A stretch of DNA of 64,000 nt from Pseudomonas sp. GL-B-19 (GCF_019956415.1 NZ_JAHBDK010000035.1:1-64000); one strand, 5' to 3'. Counted from the stretch's first letter, positions 43,267-53,064 are shown. The notes: a model not told the origin generated them from the sequence alone. Numbers and translations are program-made.

Positions 43267-44097
43267 ATGGGCAGCATGCATCCCGTACAGGTGATCGCGG
43301 TGACCGGCGGCAAAGGTGGCGTCGGCAAGACTAACGTGTCAGTGAATTTGTCACTGGCCCTGGCCGAACTCGGCCGTCGCGTCATGTTGTTGGACGCTGA
43401 CCTGGGCCTGGCGAATGTCGACGTCCTGCTGGGACTGACACCCAAAAGGACCCTGGCTGACGTGATTGAAGGCCGCTGTGAGCTGCGCGACGTTCTGTTG
43501 CAGGGCCCAGGCGGTATTCGAATCGTTCCGGCGGCCTCCGGCACACAGAGCATGGTTCATCTGAGTCCGGCTCAACACGCCGGCCTGATCCAGGCCTTCA
43601 GCGACATTGGCGACAACCTCGACGTCCTGGTGATCGACACCGCCGCGGGTATAGGTGACTCGGTAGTCAGTTTCGTTCGTGCAGCGCAAGAAGTCTTGCT
43701 GGTGGTCTGCGACGAACCGACTTCGATTACCGACGCCTACGCCCTGATCAAACTGCTTAACCGCGATTACGGCATGAACCGCTTCCGCGTCCTGGCCAAC
43801 ATGGCCCAGAGCCCGCAAGAAGGTCGCAACCTGTTCGCCAAGTTGACCAAGGTCACCGATCGCTTCCTCGACGTCGCCCTGCAGTACGTCGGCGCGGTGC
43901 CTTACGACGAAAGCGTGCGCAAGGCCGTCCAGAAGCAGCGCGCCGTTTATGAAGCCTTCCCGCGTTCCAAGTGCGCCCTGGCGTTCAAGGCCATCGCGCA
44001 AAAAGTCGATACCTGGCCATTGCCTGCCAACCCGCGTGGGCACCTGGAGTTTTTTGTCGAGCGGCTCGTGCAGCAGACCGCGGGACCCGTCCTATGA
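43267..44097 (+). CDS. fleN: Flagellar number regulator FleN (FlhG, MinD-like ATPase)
   Basis: A 276-residue MinD/ParA-type ATPase. The deviant Walker A GGKGGVGKT ends at T22, and VLVIDTAAGIGDSV contains the Walker B region. FleN binds FleQ and lowers its activity, so that cells make one flagellum. I chose ATG 43267; a second ATG three codons later is possible. It overlaps fliA (ATGA). Confidence 0.96.
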   Translation: MGSMHPVQVIAVTGGKGGVGKTNVSVNLSLALAELGRRVMLLDADLGLANVDVLLGLTPKRTLADVIEGRCELRDVLLQGPGGIRIVPAASGTQSMVHLSPAQHAGLIQAFSDIGDNLDVLVIDTAAGIGDSVVSFVRAAQEVLLVVCDEPTSITDAYALIKLLNRDYGMNRFRVLANMAQSPQEGRNLFAKLTKVTDRFLDVALQYVGAVPYDESVRKAVQKQRAVYEAFPRSKCALAFKAIAQKVDTWPLPANPRGHLEFFVERLVQQTAGPVL

Positions 44098-44834
44098 CAG
44101 CCAGTGGCTACAACCTCTACAAGATGTCGGCACGTGACGCGCAGTACGAGCTGATCGAGCGTTACGCGCCACTGGTCAAACGCATTGCATACCACTTGCT
44201 GGCCCGTCTGCCAGCCAGTGTCCAGGTTGAAGACCTGATCCAGGCCGGGATGATCGGCCTGCTTGAAGTGTCGACCAAATACGACGCCAGCAAAGGCGCG
44301 AGTTTCGAGACGTACGCGGGCATACGAATCCGCGGCGCCATGCTCGATGAAGTGCGCAAGGGGGACTGGGCACCGCGTTCGGTCCACCGAAATACCCGCA
44401 TGGTCAGTGACGCGATTCGCTCTATTGAAGCTAAAACCGGCCGTGACGCTAAAGATCACGAGGTTGCGGCCGAACTCCAATTGAGTCTCGACGATTATTA
44501 CGGGATTTTGAACGACACCCTGGGCAGCCGTTTGTTCAGTTTCGACGATCTGTTGCAGGACGGCGAACACGAAGGGCTGCACGAGGATGGCGCGAGTGCT
44601 CATCTCGAGCCGTCACGCGACCTGGAAGATGAACGCTTCCAGGCTGCGCTGGCGGACGCGATTGCCAATTTGCCGGAGCGTGAGCGACTGGTGTTGGCGC
44701 TGTACTACGACGAAGAGTTGAATCTCAAGGAAATCGGTGAGGTCCTGGGGGTCAGTGAATCGCGGGTCAGCCAGTTACACAGCCAGTGCGCGGCCCGTTT
44801 GCGGGGGCGTTTGGGGGAGTGGCGAGCGCGCTGA
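44094..44834 (+). CDS. fliA: Flagellar sigma factor FliA (sigma-28)
   Basis: A 246-residue alternative sigma factor. Region 2 (about 15-85, with EDLIQAGMIGLLE and GASFETYAGIRIRGAMLDE), region 3 and region 4 (about 185-240, NLKEIGEVLGVSESRVSQLHSQ) are complete. It transcribes fliC, fliS and other late genes; matching promoters are at 15034 and 18046. ATG 44094 overlaps the fleN stop. The anti-sigma factor FlgM is not in this window. Confidence 0.97.
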   Translation: MTASGYNLYKMSARDAQYELIERYAPLVKRIAYHLLARLPASVQVEDLIQAGMIGLLEVSTKYDASKGASFETYAGIRIRGAMLDEVRKGDWAPRSVHRNTRMVSDAIRSIEAKTGRDAKDHEVAAELQLSLDDYYGILNDTLGSRLFSFDDLLQDGEHEGLHEDGASAHLEPSRDLEDERFQAALADAIANLPERERLVLALYYDEELNLKEIGEVLGVSESRVSQLHSQCAARLRGRLGEWRAR

Positions 44835-45001
44835 AGGCAGTGTGGGGACACTGCGAACGAGACTGGTGTGGTTTTGAACGGCACCGGTCGCGATCTGTTG
44901 TGCTCCAGACAGTCATCGAATGCATTGCCGGATTGATTGAAATGGCGCGTCCAGGTGCTGGGCGCGTTTAAGACTGCTTGGAGGTCGAATTGGACAAGAA
45001 C

Positions 45002-45373
45002 ATGAAAATCCTCATCGTTGATGACTTCTCAACGATGCGGCGGATCATAAAAAACCTGTTGCGTGACCTTGGGTTCACCAATACGGTCGAGGCCGACGAT
45101 GGCACTACTGCCATTCCGGTTCTCAACAGCGGAAGCATCGACTTTCTGGTGACCGACTGGAACATGCCTGGCATGACCGGTATCGACTTGCTGCGCCACG
45201 TGCGCGCCGATGAAAAGCTCAAGCACCTGCCGGTGCTGATGGTAACTGCTGAAGCCAAGCGCGAGCAGATCATCGAAGCGGCCCAGGCCGGTGTAAACGG
45301 CTATGTGGTCAAACCCTTCACGGCCCAGGCGTTGAAAGACAAAATCGAGAAGATTTTCGAACGCATCGGTTGA
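45002..45373 (+). CDS. cheY: Chemotaxis response regulator CheY
   Basis: A 123-residue single receiver domain with Asp7/Asp8, the phospho-acceptor Asp52 in VTDWNMPG and Lys in VVKPFTA. Phosphorylated by CheA, it binds FliM to reverse the motor. ATG 45002 gives the usual length, but GGAGG lies five bases before an in-frame TTG at 44990, so translation may start there and add four residues (one of them the initiator). A 167-nt gap follows fliA with no clear promoter. Confidence 0.95.
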   Translation: MKILIVDDFSTMRRIIKNLLRDLGFTNTVEADDGTTAIPVLNSGSIDFLVTDWNMPGMTGIDLLRHVRADEKLKHLPVLMVTAEAKREQIIEAAQAGVNGYVVKPFTAQALKDKIEKIFERIG

Positions 45374-45395
45374 TCCACTGCGCCACGGGGGAGCT

Positions 45396-46184
45396 ATGGA
45401 GCATAAAGAATCTTCACAGGGCGATTTCGAAACGACCCTGAAAAAACATGCTGTCGAACTGGTCGAGAGCCTTGAAAAAGGCAGGTTCGGCGACGCTGTG
45501 CAATTGATCCATGAGCTCAATCAGACCCGTGACCGCGGCCTGTACCAGGAAGTGGGCAAGCTCACTCGCGAGCTGCACAGCGCGATCGTCAATTTCCAGA
45601 TTGACCCGAACATGCCGCAAGCCGAGGAAGTGTCGCAGATCACCGATGCCACCGAGCGTCTGGGATATGTGGTCAAGCTGACCGAAGCCGCGGCCAACCG
45701 CACCATGGATCTGGTGGAAAACGCCACGCCGCTGGTCAATAGCCTGGCTGACGAAGCCCGGGCGTTGAGCACGGATTGGGGACGGTTCATGCGCCGCGAA
45801 GTTGGCGCTGAAGAGTTCCGCGAACTGGCTCGCCGGATCGACGGTTTCCTGGCACGCAGCACCGAAGACAACCGCAGGGTGTCGAGCAACCTCAACGACA
45901 TTTTGCTGGCTCAGGATTACCAGGACCTCACCGGTCAGGTCATCAAGCGCGTGACCCAATTGGTCACCGAAGTTGAAAGCAACCTGCTCAAGCTCGTACT
46001 CATGGCCAGCCAGGTAGACCGCTTTGCGGGTATCGAACATGACCGTGAATCGATGCGGGCTGAAAAAGATCCGCAAAAACATCTCTCTCAGGGTGAAGGT
46101 CCGCAGATTCATGCCGATAAAAGAGAAGACGTTGTGTCCGGCCAGGACGATGTGGACGATTTGCTATCCAGTCTTGGATTTTAG
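45396..46184 (+). CDS. cheZ: CheY-P phosphatase CheZ
   Basis: A 262-residue helical protein that dephosphorylates CheY-P. The active-site region DYQDLTGQVIKRV with its glutamine and the C-terminal CheY-binding end (QDDVDDLLSSLGF) are conserved. GGGGGAG lies before ATG 45396. It is 22 nt after cheY. The 39-nt gap to cheA contains a T-rich direct repeat and small palindrome (AGGTTT-TT-AAACCT). Confidence 0.95.
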   Translation: MEHKESSQGDFETTLKKHAVELVESLEKGRFGDAVQLIHELNQTRDRGLYQEVGKLTRELHSAIVNFQIDPNMPQAEEVSQITDATERLGYVVKLTEAAANRTMDLVENATPLVNSLADEARALSTDWGRFMRREVGAEEFRELARRIDGFLARSTEDNRRVSSNLNDILLAQDYQDLTGQVIKRVTQLVTEVESNLLKLVLMASQVDRFAGIEHDRESMRAEKDPQKHLSQGEGPQIHADKREDVVSGQDDVDDLLSSLGF

Positions 46185-46223
46185 GTTTTTTAGGTTTTTA
46201 AACCTGTTAGGAGCACCCCCTTA

Positions 46224-48485
46224 ATGAGCTTCGGCGCCGATGAAGAGATCCTTCAGGATTTCCTGGTTGAGGCCGGCGAGATTCTAGAGCAACTGTCCGA
46301 ACAGCTGGTCGAGCTTGAAAGCCGACCGGATGATGCGGACTTGCTCAATGCAATTTTTCGCGGTTTTCACACTGTAAAAGGGGGCGCCGGCTTCCTCCAG
46401 CTCAACGAGCTGGTGGAGTGCTGCCACATCGCCGAGAACGTATTCGACATCCTGCGCAAGGGTGAGCGTCGCGTTGATTCGGAACTGATGGACGTGGTCC
46501 TTGAAGCGCTGGACGCGGTGAACAGCATGTTCGGCGAAGTCCGCGAGCGTAGCCCGGTTACGGCTGCGACACCTGAATTGCTGGCGGCTCTGGCCCGTCT
46601 GGCCGAGCCGCAAACAGCTGATGAACAAGCATCGGTTGCTGACGTGGCGCAAGCACCTGCCGCTGACAGTGAATCGGACGACATCACCGATAACGAATTC
46701 GAACAACTGCTGGACTCGCTCAACGCCGTCAAGGCTGAGGCCGAAGCTCCGGTTACTGCACCAGCGCCGGTCAACGATGCCGCTGCCAGCGACGAAATCA
46801 CCGATGCCGAGTTCGAGTCGTTGCTCGATCAGCTGCACGGTAAAGGCCAGTTCGCTGTCGACGCGGTGGCCGCTGCGCCAGCCGCACCAGCCGCACCTGC
46901 AGCCCCGAAAGCAGCAGGCGACAGCTCCGACATTACCGACGACGAGTTTGAAGCACTGCTCGACCAGCTGCACGGCAAAGGCAACTTTGCGGTGGATGCG
47001 CTGGAGTCGGCCATTGCCGCCGTCCCAGCTCCGGCTGCGCCAACCGCTAAAGCGGCCGGCGGCGATCTGATCTCCGATCACGAGTTTGAAGCGCTGCTCG
47101 ACGAATTGCACGGCAAAGGCAAGTTCAGCGAAGTCGGCACAGGTTCTTCCACCTCTTCCGTCGCCGCCCCAGTCGCCAAGGCAGTCGCACCGGCACCGGC
47201 ACCGGTTGCCAAGGCGCCTGAGCCGAAAGCCGAAACGCCGAAACCGGTCGCCGCCGCTGCTCCGGTCCCGGCCCGTGCTCCCGCCGCGCCGCCACCGGAA
47301 AAACCGGCCAGCGAAGCCGAGACCACGGTGCGGGTCGATACCGCGCGTCTCGACGAAATCATGAACATGGTGGGTGAATTGGTACTGGTGCGTAACCGCC
47401 TGGTTCGCCTGGGTGCCAACAGTGCTGATGAGGCCATGTCCAAGGCTGTGTCGAACCTTGACGTGGTGACGGCTGACCTGCAAACCGCGGTCATGAAGAC
47501 CCGGATGCAACCGATCAAGAAGGTTTTCGGGCGCTTCCCGCGTCTGGTTCGCGACCTGGCTCGCCAGCTCAAGAAAGAAATCAACCTGGAGCTGGTTGGC
47601 GAAGAAACCGACCTCGACAAGAACCTCGTCGAGGCTCTGGCCGACCCGCTGGTCCACTTGGTGCGCAACGCGGTCGACCACGGCATCGAGTCGCCGGAAG
47701 AACGCGAAGCGTCGGGCAAGTCCCGTGGCGGCAGGGTGATCCTTGCGGCGGAACAGGAAGGCGACCACATCCTGCTGTCGATTTCCGATGACGGCAAAGG
47801 CATGGACCCGAATGTCCTGCGCTCCATCGCAGTAAAACGCGGTGTGATGGACAAGGACGCAGCGGATCGCTTGAGCGACACCGAATGCTACAACCTGATT
47901 TTCGCGCCAGGGTTCTCGACCAAAACCGAGATCTCCGACGTGTCGGGTCGTGGCGTGGGCATGGACGTGGTGAAAACCAAGATCTCCCAGCTCAATGGTT
48001 CGATCAACATCTACTCGACCAAGGGCCAAGGCTCAAAGATCGTCATCAAGGTCCCGTTGACCCTGGCGATCATGCCGACGCTGATGGTCATGCTCGGCAA
48101 CCAGGCGTTTGCGTTCCCGCTGGTGAACGTCAACGAGATCTTCCACCTCGATCTGTCGACCACCAACGTGGTGGACGGCCAGGAAGTGGTCATCGTGCGC
48201 GACAAGGCGCTGCCACTGTTTTACCTCAAGCGCTGGCTGGTCAGCTCCGCCGCTCACGAAGAGCAGCGCGAAGGCCATGTGGTGATCCTTTCGGTGGGCA
48301 CACAGCGGATCGGCTTTGTCGTCGATCAGTTGGTGGGCCAGGAAGAAGTGGTCATCAAGCCATTGGGCAAAATGCTCCAGGGAACCCCGGGCATGTCGGG
48401 CGCCACCATCACCGGTGACGGCCGTATTGCGCTGATTCTCGATGTACCGAGCATGCTCAAGCGTTACGCCACGCGGCGTATTTGA
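46224..48485 (+). CDS. cheA: Chemotaxis histidine kinase CheA
   Basis: A 753-residue kinase. Order: P1 Hpt domain with phosphorylated His49 in FHTVKGGAG; a long Ala/Pro-rich linker; P3 dimerisation (about 370-435); P4 ATPase (N box VRNAVDHGIE, G boxes DDGKGMD and GRGVGMD); P5 CheW-like domain to the C terminus. The linker carries four copies of a motif ITDxEFExLLDxLHGKG (about 150-167, 189-207, 233-252, 280-299), the first lacking LHGKG. Such repeats replace an obvious P2 domain and may bind ParP. It phosphorylates CheY and CheB. Confidence 0.97.
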   Translation: MSFGADEEILQDFLVEAGEILEQLSEQLVELESRPDDADLLNAIFRGFHTVKGGAGFLQLNELVECCHIAENVFDILRKGERRVDSELMDVVLEALDAVNSMFGEVRERSPVTAATPELLAALARLAEPQTADEQASVADVAQAPAADSESDDITDNEFEQLLDSLNAVKAEAEAPVTAPAPVNDAAASDEITDAEFESLLDQLHGKGQFAVDAVAAAPAAPAAPAAPKAAGDSSDITDDEFEALLDQLHGKGNFAVDALESAIAAVPAPAAPTAKAAGGDLISDHEFEALLDELHGKGKFSEVGTGSSTSSVAAPVAKAVAPAPAPVAKAPEPKAETPKPVAAAAPVPARAPAAPPPEKPASEAETTVRVDTARLDEIMNMVGELVLVRNRLVRLGANSADEAMSKAVSNLDVVTADLQTAVMKTRMQPIKKVFGRFPRLVRDLARQLKKEINLELVGEETDLDKNLVEALADPLVHLVRNAVDHGIESPEEREASGKSRGGRVILAAEQEGDHILLSISDDGKGMDPNVLRSIAVKRGVMDKDAADRLSDTECYNLIFAPGFSTKTEISDVSGRGVGMDVVKTKISQLNGSINIYSTKGQGSKIVIKVPLTLAIMPTLMVMLGNQAFAFPLVNVNEIFHLDLSTTNVVDGQEVVIVRDKALPLFYLKRWLVSSAAHEEQREGHVVILSVGTQRIGFVVDQLVGQEEVVIKPLGKMLQGTPGMSGATITGDGRIALILDVPSMLKRYATRRI

Positions 48486-48534
48486 TTCTGGTGGAGCGGG
48501 GCGACTGAGCCTCGCTCCGTCTAATGGAGTGTTT

Positions 48535-49680
48535 ATGGCAGTCAAGGTCCTGGTGGTGGACGATTCGGGGTTTTTCCGCCGCCGCGTCTCGGAAATTCTT
48601 TCAGCGGATTCGAATATCCAGGTCGTCGGTACGGCGACCAACGGAAAAGAGGCGATCGATCAGGCCCTGGCCCTCAAGCCGGACGTGATCACCATGGACT
48701 ACGAGATGCCGCTGATGGACGGCATCACAGCTGTTCGACACATCATGCAGCGCTGCCCGACGCCCGTGTTGATGTTCTCGTCGCTGACCCACGAAGGTGC
48801 CCGGGTCACCCTCGATGCGCTGGACGCCGGCGCCGTCGATTTCCTGCCGAAGAATTTCGAAGACATTTCCCGTAACCCGGAGAAGGTCAAGCAACTGCTG
48901 TGCGAAAAGATTCTGAGCATTTCGCGCAGTAACCGTCGCGCCAATACCTACAGCGCACCGACCCCTGTCGCCGTGCCAGTCCCGACGCCAGCGCCTGTGC
49001 CTGCAAGCGTCAGCAGTTACGGCAGCAGCGCACCGTCGCGCCCAGCGCCGGCACCGATACTGGCCCGCACACACACCACCGCTCCGTCTGCCCCCTCGTT
49101 GCCCGCACCGAAACGCAAAGCCTACAAACTGGTTGCCATCGGCACGTCCACCGGCGGTCCGGTTGCGCTGCAACGGGTCCTGACCCAGTTGCCGGCCAAC
49201 TTCCCGGCGCCGCTCGTGTTGATCCAGCACATGCCGGCGGCGTTCACCAAAGCCTTCGCCGAACGCCTGGACAAGCTCTGCCGCATCCGCGTCAAGGAAG
49301 CCGAGGATGGCGACATCCTGCGCCCTGGCCTGGCGTTGCTGGCACCGGGTGGCAAGCAAATGATGATCGACGGCCGTGGCGCGGTGAAAATCCTGCCGGG
49401 CGACGAGCGTCTGAATTACAAACCGAGCGTGGACATCACTTTCGGTTCGGCCGCCAAGTCCTACGGCGACAAAGTTCTGGCGGTCGTTCTGACCGGCATG
49501 GGCGCCGACGGTCGCGAAGGTGCTCGCTTGCTCAAGCAGAGCGGCAGTGCGATCTGGGCTCAGGATGAAGCCAGTTGCGTGATCTACGGCATGCCGATGG
49601 CCATCGTCAAAGCCGACCTCGCGGACGCGATCTACGGGTTGGAAGATATTGGCAAGCACCTTGTCGAGGCCTGTATCTGA
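48535..49680 (+). CDS. cheB: Chemotaxis methylesterase CheB
   Basis: A 381-residue two-domain protein. The receiver domain has Asp55 in VITMDYEMP; a Pro/Ala-rich linker follows (about 140-190); the methylesterase domain has Ser205 in GTSTGG, His232 in LIQHMP and Asp325 in GMGADG. It removes methyl groups from chemoreceptors for adaptation; its partner CheR is not in this window. ATG 48535 has TGGAGTG upstream. The stop overlaps the motC start by one base. Confidence 0.96.
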   Translation: MAVKVLVVDDSGFFRRRVSEILSADSNIQVVGTATNGKEAIDQALALKPDVITMDYEMPLMDGITAVRHIMQRCPTPVLMFSSLTHEGARVTLDALDAGAVDFLPKNFEDISRNPEKVKQLLCEKILSISRSNRRANTYSAPTPVAVPVPTPAPVPASVSSYGSSAPSRPAPAPILARTHTTAPSAPSLPAPKRKAYKLVAIGTSTGGPVALQRVLTQLPANFPAPLVLIQHMPAAFTKAFAERLDKLCRIRVKEAEDGDILRPGLALLAPGGKQMMIDGRGAVKILPGDERLNYKPSVDITFGSAAKSYGDKVLAVVLTGMGADGREGARLLKQSGSAIWAQDEASCVIYGMPMAIVKADLADAIYGLEDIGKHLVEACI

Positions 49681-50420
49681 TGGATGTTTTAAGCCTTATC
49701 GGCATCATCATGGCGTTCGTCGCCATCATTGGCGGCAACTACCTTGAAGGCGGCCACCTCGGCGCACTGGCCAACGGACCGGCAGCGCTGATCGTCCTCG
49801 GTGGGACCATCGGCGCAGCGTTGCTGCAATCGCCGATGAGCGCCTTCAAGCGCGCCATGCAAATCCTTGGCTGGATTCTGTTTCCGCCTCGCGTTGACCT
49901 GGCCGGCGGCATTGATCGCGTGGTGAACTGGAGCCTGACCGCCCGCAAGGAAGGTTTGCTCGGCCTGGAAGGGGTGGCTGATGCCGAACCCGACAGCTAC
50001 TCGCGCAAAGGCTTGCAACTGCTGGTTGACGGTGCCGAACCGGAAGCGATTCGCAGCATTCTGGAAGTCGATTTCTACACCCAGGAAAGCCGCGATATCG
50101 AAGCCGCCAAAGTTTTCGAAAGCATGGGCGGCTATGCGCCGACCATCGGCATCATCGGTGCGGTAATGGGCCTGATCCATGTCATGGGCAACCTGGCCGA
50201 TCCGAGCCAACTGGGCAGCGGCATTGCCGTGGCCTTCGTCGCCACCATCTATGGCGTGGCCAGTGCCAACCTGGTGTTGCTGCCGATTGCCGCCAAGCTC
50301 AAGTCCGTCGCCTTGCGCCAGTCGCGTTATCGGGAAATGTTGCTGGAAGGGATCCTGTCGATTGCCGAAGGTGAAAACCCTCGCTCTATTGAGTTGAAGC
50401 TTCAGGGCTTCATGGATTGA
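49680..50420 (+). CDS. motC: Flagellar stator protein MotC (MotA-like)
   Basis: A 246-residue MotA-family protein with four transmembrane segments (two near the N terminus, two at about 155-205) and a large cytoplasmic loop. It pairs with MotD as the second stator of pseudomonads, important for swarming or swimming in viscous media. It overlaps cheB by one base, so it is in the che operon rather than with motA/motB elsewhere. Confidence 0.95.
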   Translation: MDVLSLIGIIMAFVAIIGGNYLEGGHLGALANGPAALIVLGGTIGAALLQSPMSAFKRAMQILGWILFPPRVDLAGGIDRVVNWSLTARKEGLLGLEGVADAEPDSYSRKGLQLLVDGAEPEAIRSILEVDFYTQESRDIEAAKVFESMGGYAPTIGIIGAVMGLIHVMGNLADPSQLGSGIAVAFVATIYGVASANLVLLPIAAKLKSVALRQSRYREMLLEGILSIAEGENPRSIELKLQGFMD

Positions 50421-50434
50421 GGGAGTGATGGACT

Positions 50435-51325
50435 ATGGCTCGTCGCAGGCAACCTGAAGAACATGTAAACCATGAACGTTGGCTCGTTTCCTACGCTGAC
50501 TTCATTACTTTGCTCTTCGCATTCTTCGTGGTGATGTACTCGATTTCTTCGATCAACGAAGGCAAGTACAAAGTCATCTCGCAAGCGTTGATCGGGGTCT
50601 TCACCGACGCTGATCGCGCTCTCAAGCCGATCCCGATCGGCGAAGAGCGGCCGATGACGGTGACGCCGGCCAAGCCTTTGGTGAAGGACAGCGAACAGGT
50701 CGATGCCGGTGTCGCCGGCTCCACCGACCCGCTGAAAAGCATCGCCGATGACATCAGCGCGGCGTTCGGTGACCTGATCAGATCCAATCAGATGACCGTG
50801 CGTGGCAATGAGTTGTGGGTTGAGATCGAGCTCAATTCCAGCCTGTTATTTGGCAGTGGCGATGCCATGCCCAGTGACATCGCGTTCAATATCATCGACA
50901 AGGTGGCCCGGATCCTGAAACCGTTCGACAACCCGATTCATGTCGAAGGCTTTACTGATGATCAGCCGATCCGAACCGCGCAGTACCCGACCAACTGGGA
51001 ACTGTCTTCGGCTCGTTCCGCGAGCATCGTGCGCATGCTGGCGATGCAGGGCGTAAACCCCGGGCGCCTGGCGTCCGTGGGATACGGCGAATTCCAGCCG
51101 GTGGCCAACAACGCCACCGCTGAAGGCCGCGCTCGCAACCGTCGAGTGGTGCTGGTGGTTTCGCGCAATCTCGATGTACGCCGCAGCCTGACCGGCACCG
51201 GTACCGCTCATGCGCAACCGGATGCCGCGTTGAAGCGTGCTGGCACACAAACTGCACCAACCCCGCTCAAGTCGCCGGGACGAGAGAGCGCCGTCAATTC
51301 TCCGTCACCCGCATTAACACGTTGA
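50435..51325 (+). CDS. motD: Flagellar stator protein MotD (MotB-like)
   Basis: A 296-residue MotB-family protein. A short basic N terminus precedes one transmembrane segment with the ion-binding Asp22 (SYADFITLLFAFF); the OmpA/MotB peptidoglycan-binding domain is at about 120-250 (HVEGFTDDQPI, SSARSASIVRML). The C-terminal tail (about 250-296) is low in complexity. It lies 14 nt after motC. Confidence 0.95.
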   Translation: MARRRQPEEHVNHERWLVSYADFITLLFAFFVVMYSISSINEGKYKVISQALIGVFTDADRALKPIPIGEERPMTVTPAKPLVKDSEQVDAGVAGSTDPLKSIADDISAAFGDLIRSNQMTVRGNELWVEIELNSSLLFGSGDAMPSDIAFNIIDKVARILKPFDNPIHVEGFTDDQPIRTAQYPTNWELSSARSASIVRMLAMQGVNPGRLASVGYGEFQPVANNATAEGRARNRRVVLVVSRNLDVRRSLTGTGTAHAQPDAALKRAGTQTAPTPLKSPGRESAVNSPSPALTR

Positions 51326-51368
51326 GCTATTTCTCGGTCGATCCTGTCGACCGAGCGGAACCCTTCGA

Positions 51369-52157
51369 ATGAGAGTCTGGGCAGTTGCCAATCAAAAGGG
51401 TGGTGTTGGTAAAACCACTTCCTCTATCGCTTTAGCCGGTTTGCTGGCCGAGGCGGGCAAACGCGTGGTTGTGGTCGATCTCGACCCGCACGGCTCCATG
51501 ACCAGCTACTTTGGCTACGACCCCGACACTCTGGAACACAGCAGCTACGACTTGTTCCTGCACAAGGGCAGTGTGCCGCAGGGCTTGCCCGGTCAGTTGT
51601 TGTTGCCCACCAGCCACGAAAGCATTTCGCTGTTGCCCTCCAGCACCGCGCTCGCCACGCTTGAGCGTCAGTCGCCGGGGCAGAGTGGTTTGGGCCTCGT
51701 CATCGCCAAGAGCCTGGCGCAGTTGTGGCAAGACTTCGATTACGCCGTGATCGACAGCCCGCCGTTGCTCGGCGTACTGATGGTCAATGCCTTGGCGGCA
51801 AGCCAGCAATTGGTGATCCCGGTACAGACCGAGCACCTCGCCGTCAAAGGTCTGGAACGCATGGTCAATACCCTGGCGATGATCAACCGCTCGCGCAAGC
51901 AGGCGCTGCCGTTCACCGTCATCCCGACCTTGTTCGACCGCCGCACCCAGGCTTCCCTCGGGACCCTGCGGGTGCTGCGCGACAAGTACCCGGAAGAAAT
52001 CTGGCAAGGCTACATCCCGGTCGACACCCGCTTGCGGGATGCGAGCAGGGCCGGACTTACGCCTTCGCAGTTTGACGGCAAGAGCCGCGGCGTTCTCGCG
52101 TACCGCGCACTGCTCAAGCATTTGCTGGTGCAGCAATCTGTTGTGCAGGTGGCTTGA
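51369..52157 (+). CDS. parC: ParA-like ATPase ParC for polar chemotaxis arrays
   Basis: A 262-residue ParA/Soj-type ATPase with deviant Walker A KGGVGKTT near residues 10-17 and DSPPLLG Walker B region. In Vibrio and Pseudomonas the che-linked ParA homologue (ParC) places chemotaxis arrays at the pole and guides their inheritance. Location inside the che operon, next to the ParP-like gene, and absence of a parB gene support this role rather than chromosome segregation. Confidence 0.88.
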   Translation: MRVWAVANQKGGVGKTTSSIALAGLLAEAGKRVVVVDLDPHGSMTSYFGYDPDTLEHSSYDLFLHKGSVPQGLPGQLLLPTSHESISLLPSSTALATLERQSPGQSGLGLVIAKSLAQLWQDFDYAVIDSPPLLGVLMVNALAASQQLVIPVQTEHLAVKGLERMVNTLAMINRSRKQALPFTVIPTLFDRRTQASLGTLRVLRDKYPEEIWQGYIPVDTRLRDASRAGLTPSQFDGKSRGVLAYRALLKHLLVQQSVVQVA

Positions 52158-52184
52158 GATGAACCTTCCTTGCGGGGTGCTTAA

Positions 52185-53054
52185 ATGAATCGGCCGGTGA
52201 AAATCACCTCTCGGCCGCAGCTCGCGCTCCAGAATTACCTGGACGGCTTGCTGCAGGACGCGACCGAGGAGCTGGCGCCGCACATCGAAGCGCTAGTCGA
52301 GGTGGGCGAGCCAGAAAGTACCCTGGATGAGTTTCAGTTGGCGGTGCTCGAAGAGCAGGCCCGGGATGCGCGCCCTGTGGCGGTGGTTGCAGCCCCTGTG
52401 ATTGCGTCGCAGGCCAAAGCGCCAGCGCTTGTCCTGGAGGTGCCGGCACCTGTCCTGGCGCCGGTATCGACCGTCGAACCATTGCTGCAAACGTTGGTGC
52501 CGCCGGTCGTCGACGTTCACTTGCCACCGAGCAACTCTCCGCCTCCGGTGGAAACCGATGGTCGTCCATCATGGGCCGCCGAGCCCTTCGAGTGCCTGTT
52601 GTTCGACGTCGCTGGCCTGACACTGGCGGTGCCATTGGTGTGCCTGGGGTCGATTTATTCCTTGGCTGGTCACGAGCTGACGCCGCTGTTCGGTCAGCCA
52701 GAATGGTTCCTCGGGATTCTGCCGAGCCAGGCTGGCAACCTGAAAGTATTGGACACCGCGCGTTGGGTCATGCCTGACCGCTACCGTGATGACTTCCGTC
52801 AAGGCCTGCAATACGTCATTTCGGTTCAGGGTTATGAGTGGGGGCTGGCGGTGCATCAAGTCAGCCGCTCGTTGCGCCTGGACCCCAACGAAATCAAATG
52901 GCGCAGTCACCGTGGTCAACGGCCATGGCTGGCGGGCACCGTAATTGAACACATGTGTGCATTGCTCGACGTTTCCGCGCTGGCTGAGCTAATCGCCAGT
53001 GGCGGCGCAAAGCACCTGAGCAGTGTTAAAAAGCCGGCTCACAAACCAACATAA
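52185..53054 (+). CDS. parP: CheW-domain array protein ParP
   Basis: A 289-residue protein with a Pro/Ala-rich N-terminal half (about 1-130) and a C-terminal CheW-like (AIF) domain (about 135-275, FECLLFDVAGLTLAVPLVCL). In Vibrio ParP links ParC to CheA and receptors at the pole. The position directly between parC and cheW is the conserved one. It has 27 nt to parC and a 72-nt gap with two hairpins to cheW. Confidence 0.87.
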   Translation: MNRPVKITSRPQLALQNYLDGLLQDATEELAPHIEALVEVGEPESTLDEFQLAVLEEQARDARPVAVVAAPVIASQAKAPALVLEVPAPVLAPVSTVEPLLQTLVPPVVDVHLPPSNSPPPVETDGRPSWAAEPFECLLFDVAGLTLAVPLVCLGSIYSLAGHELTPLFGQPEWFLGILPSQAGNLKVLDTARWVMPDRYRDDFRQGLQYVISVQGYEWGLAVHQVSRSLRLDPNEIKWRSHRGQRPWLAGTVIEHMCALLDVSALAELIASGGAKHLSSVKKPAHKPT

Positions 53055-53064
53055 AAACACGCGA

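Noticed and set aside
51369..53054. parC-parP as a plasmid or chromosome partition module
   Set aside because: No parB, no parS-like repeats nearby; the second gene has a CheW-like domain and the pair lies inside the che operon.
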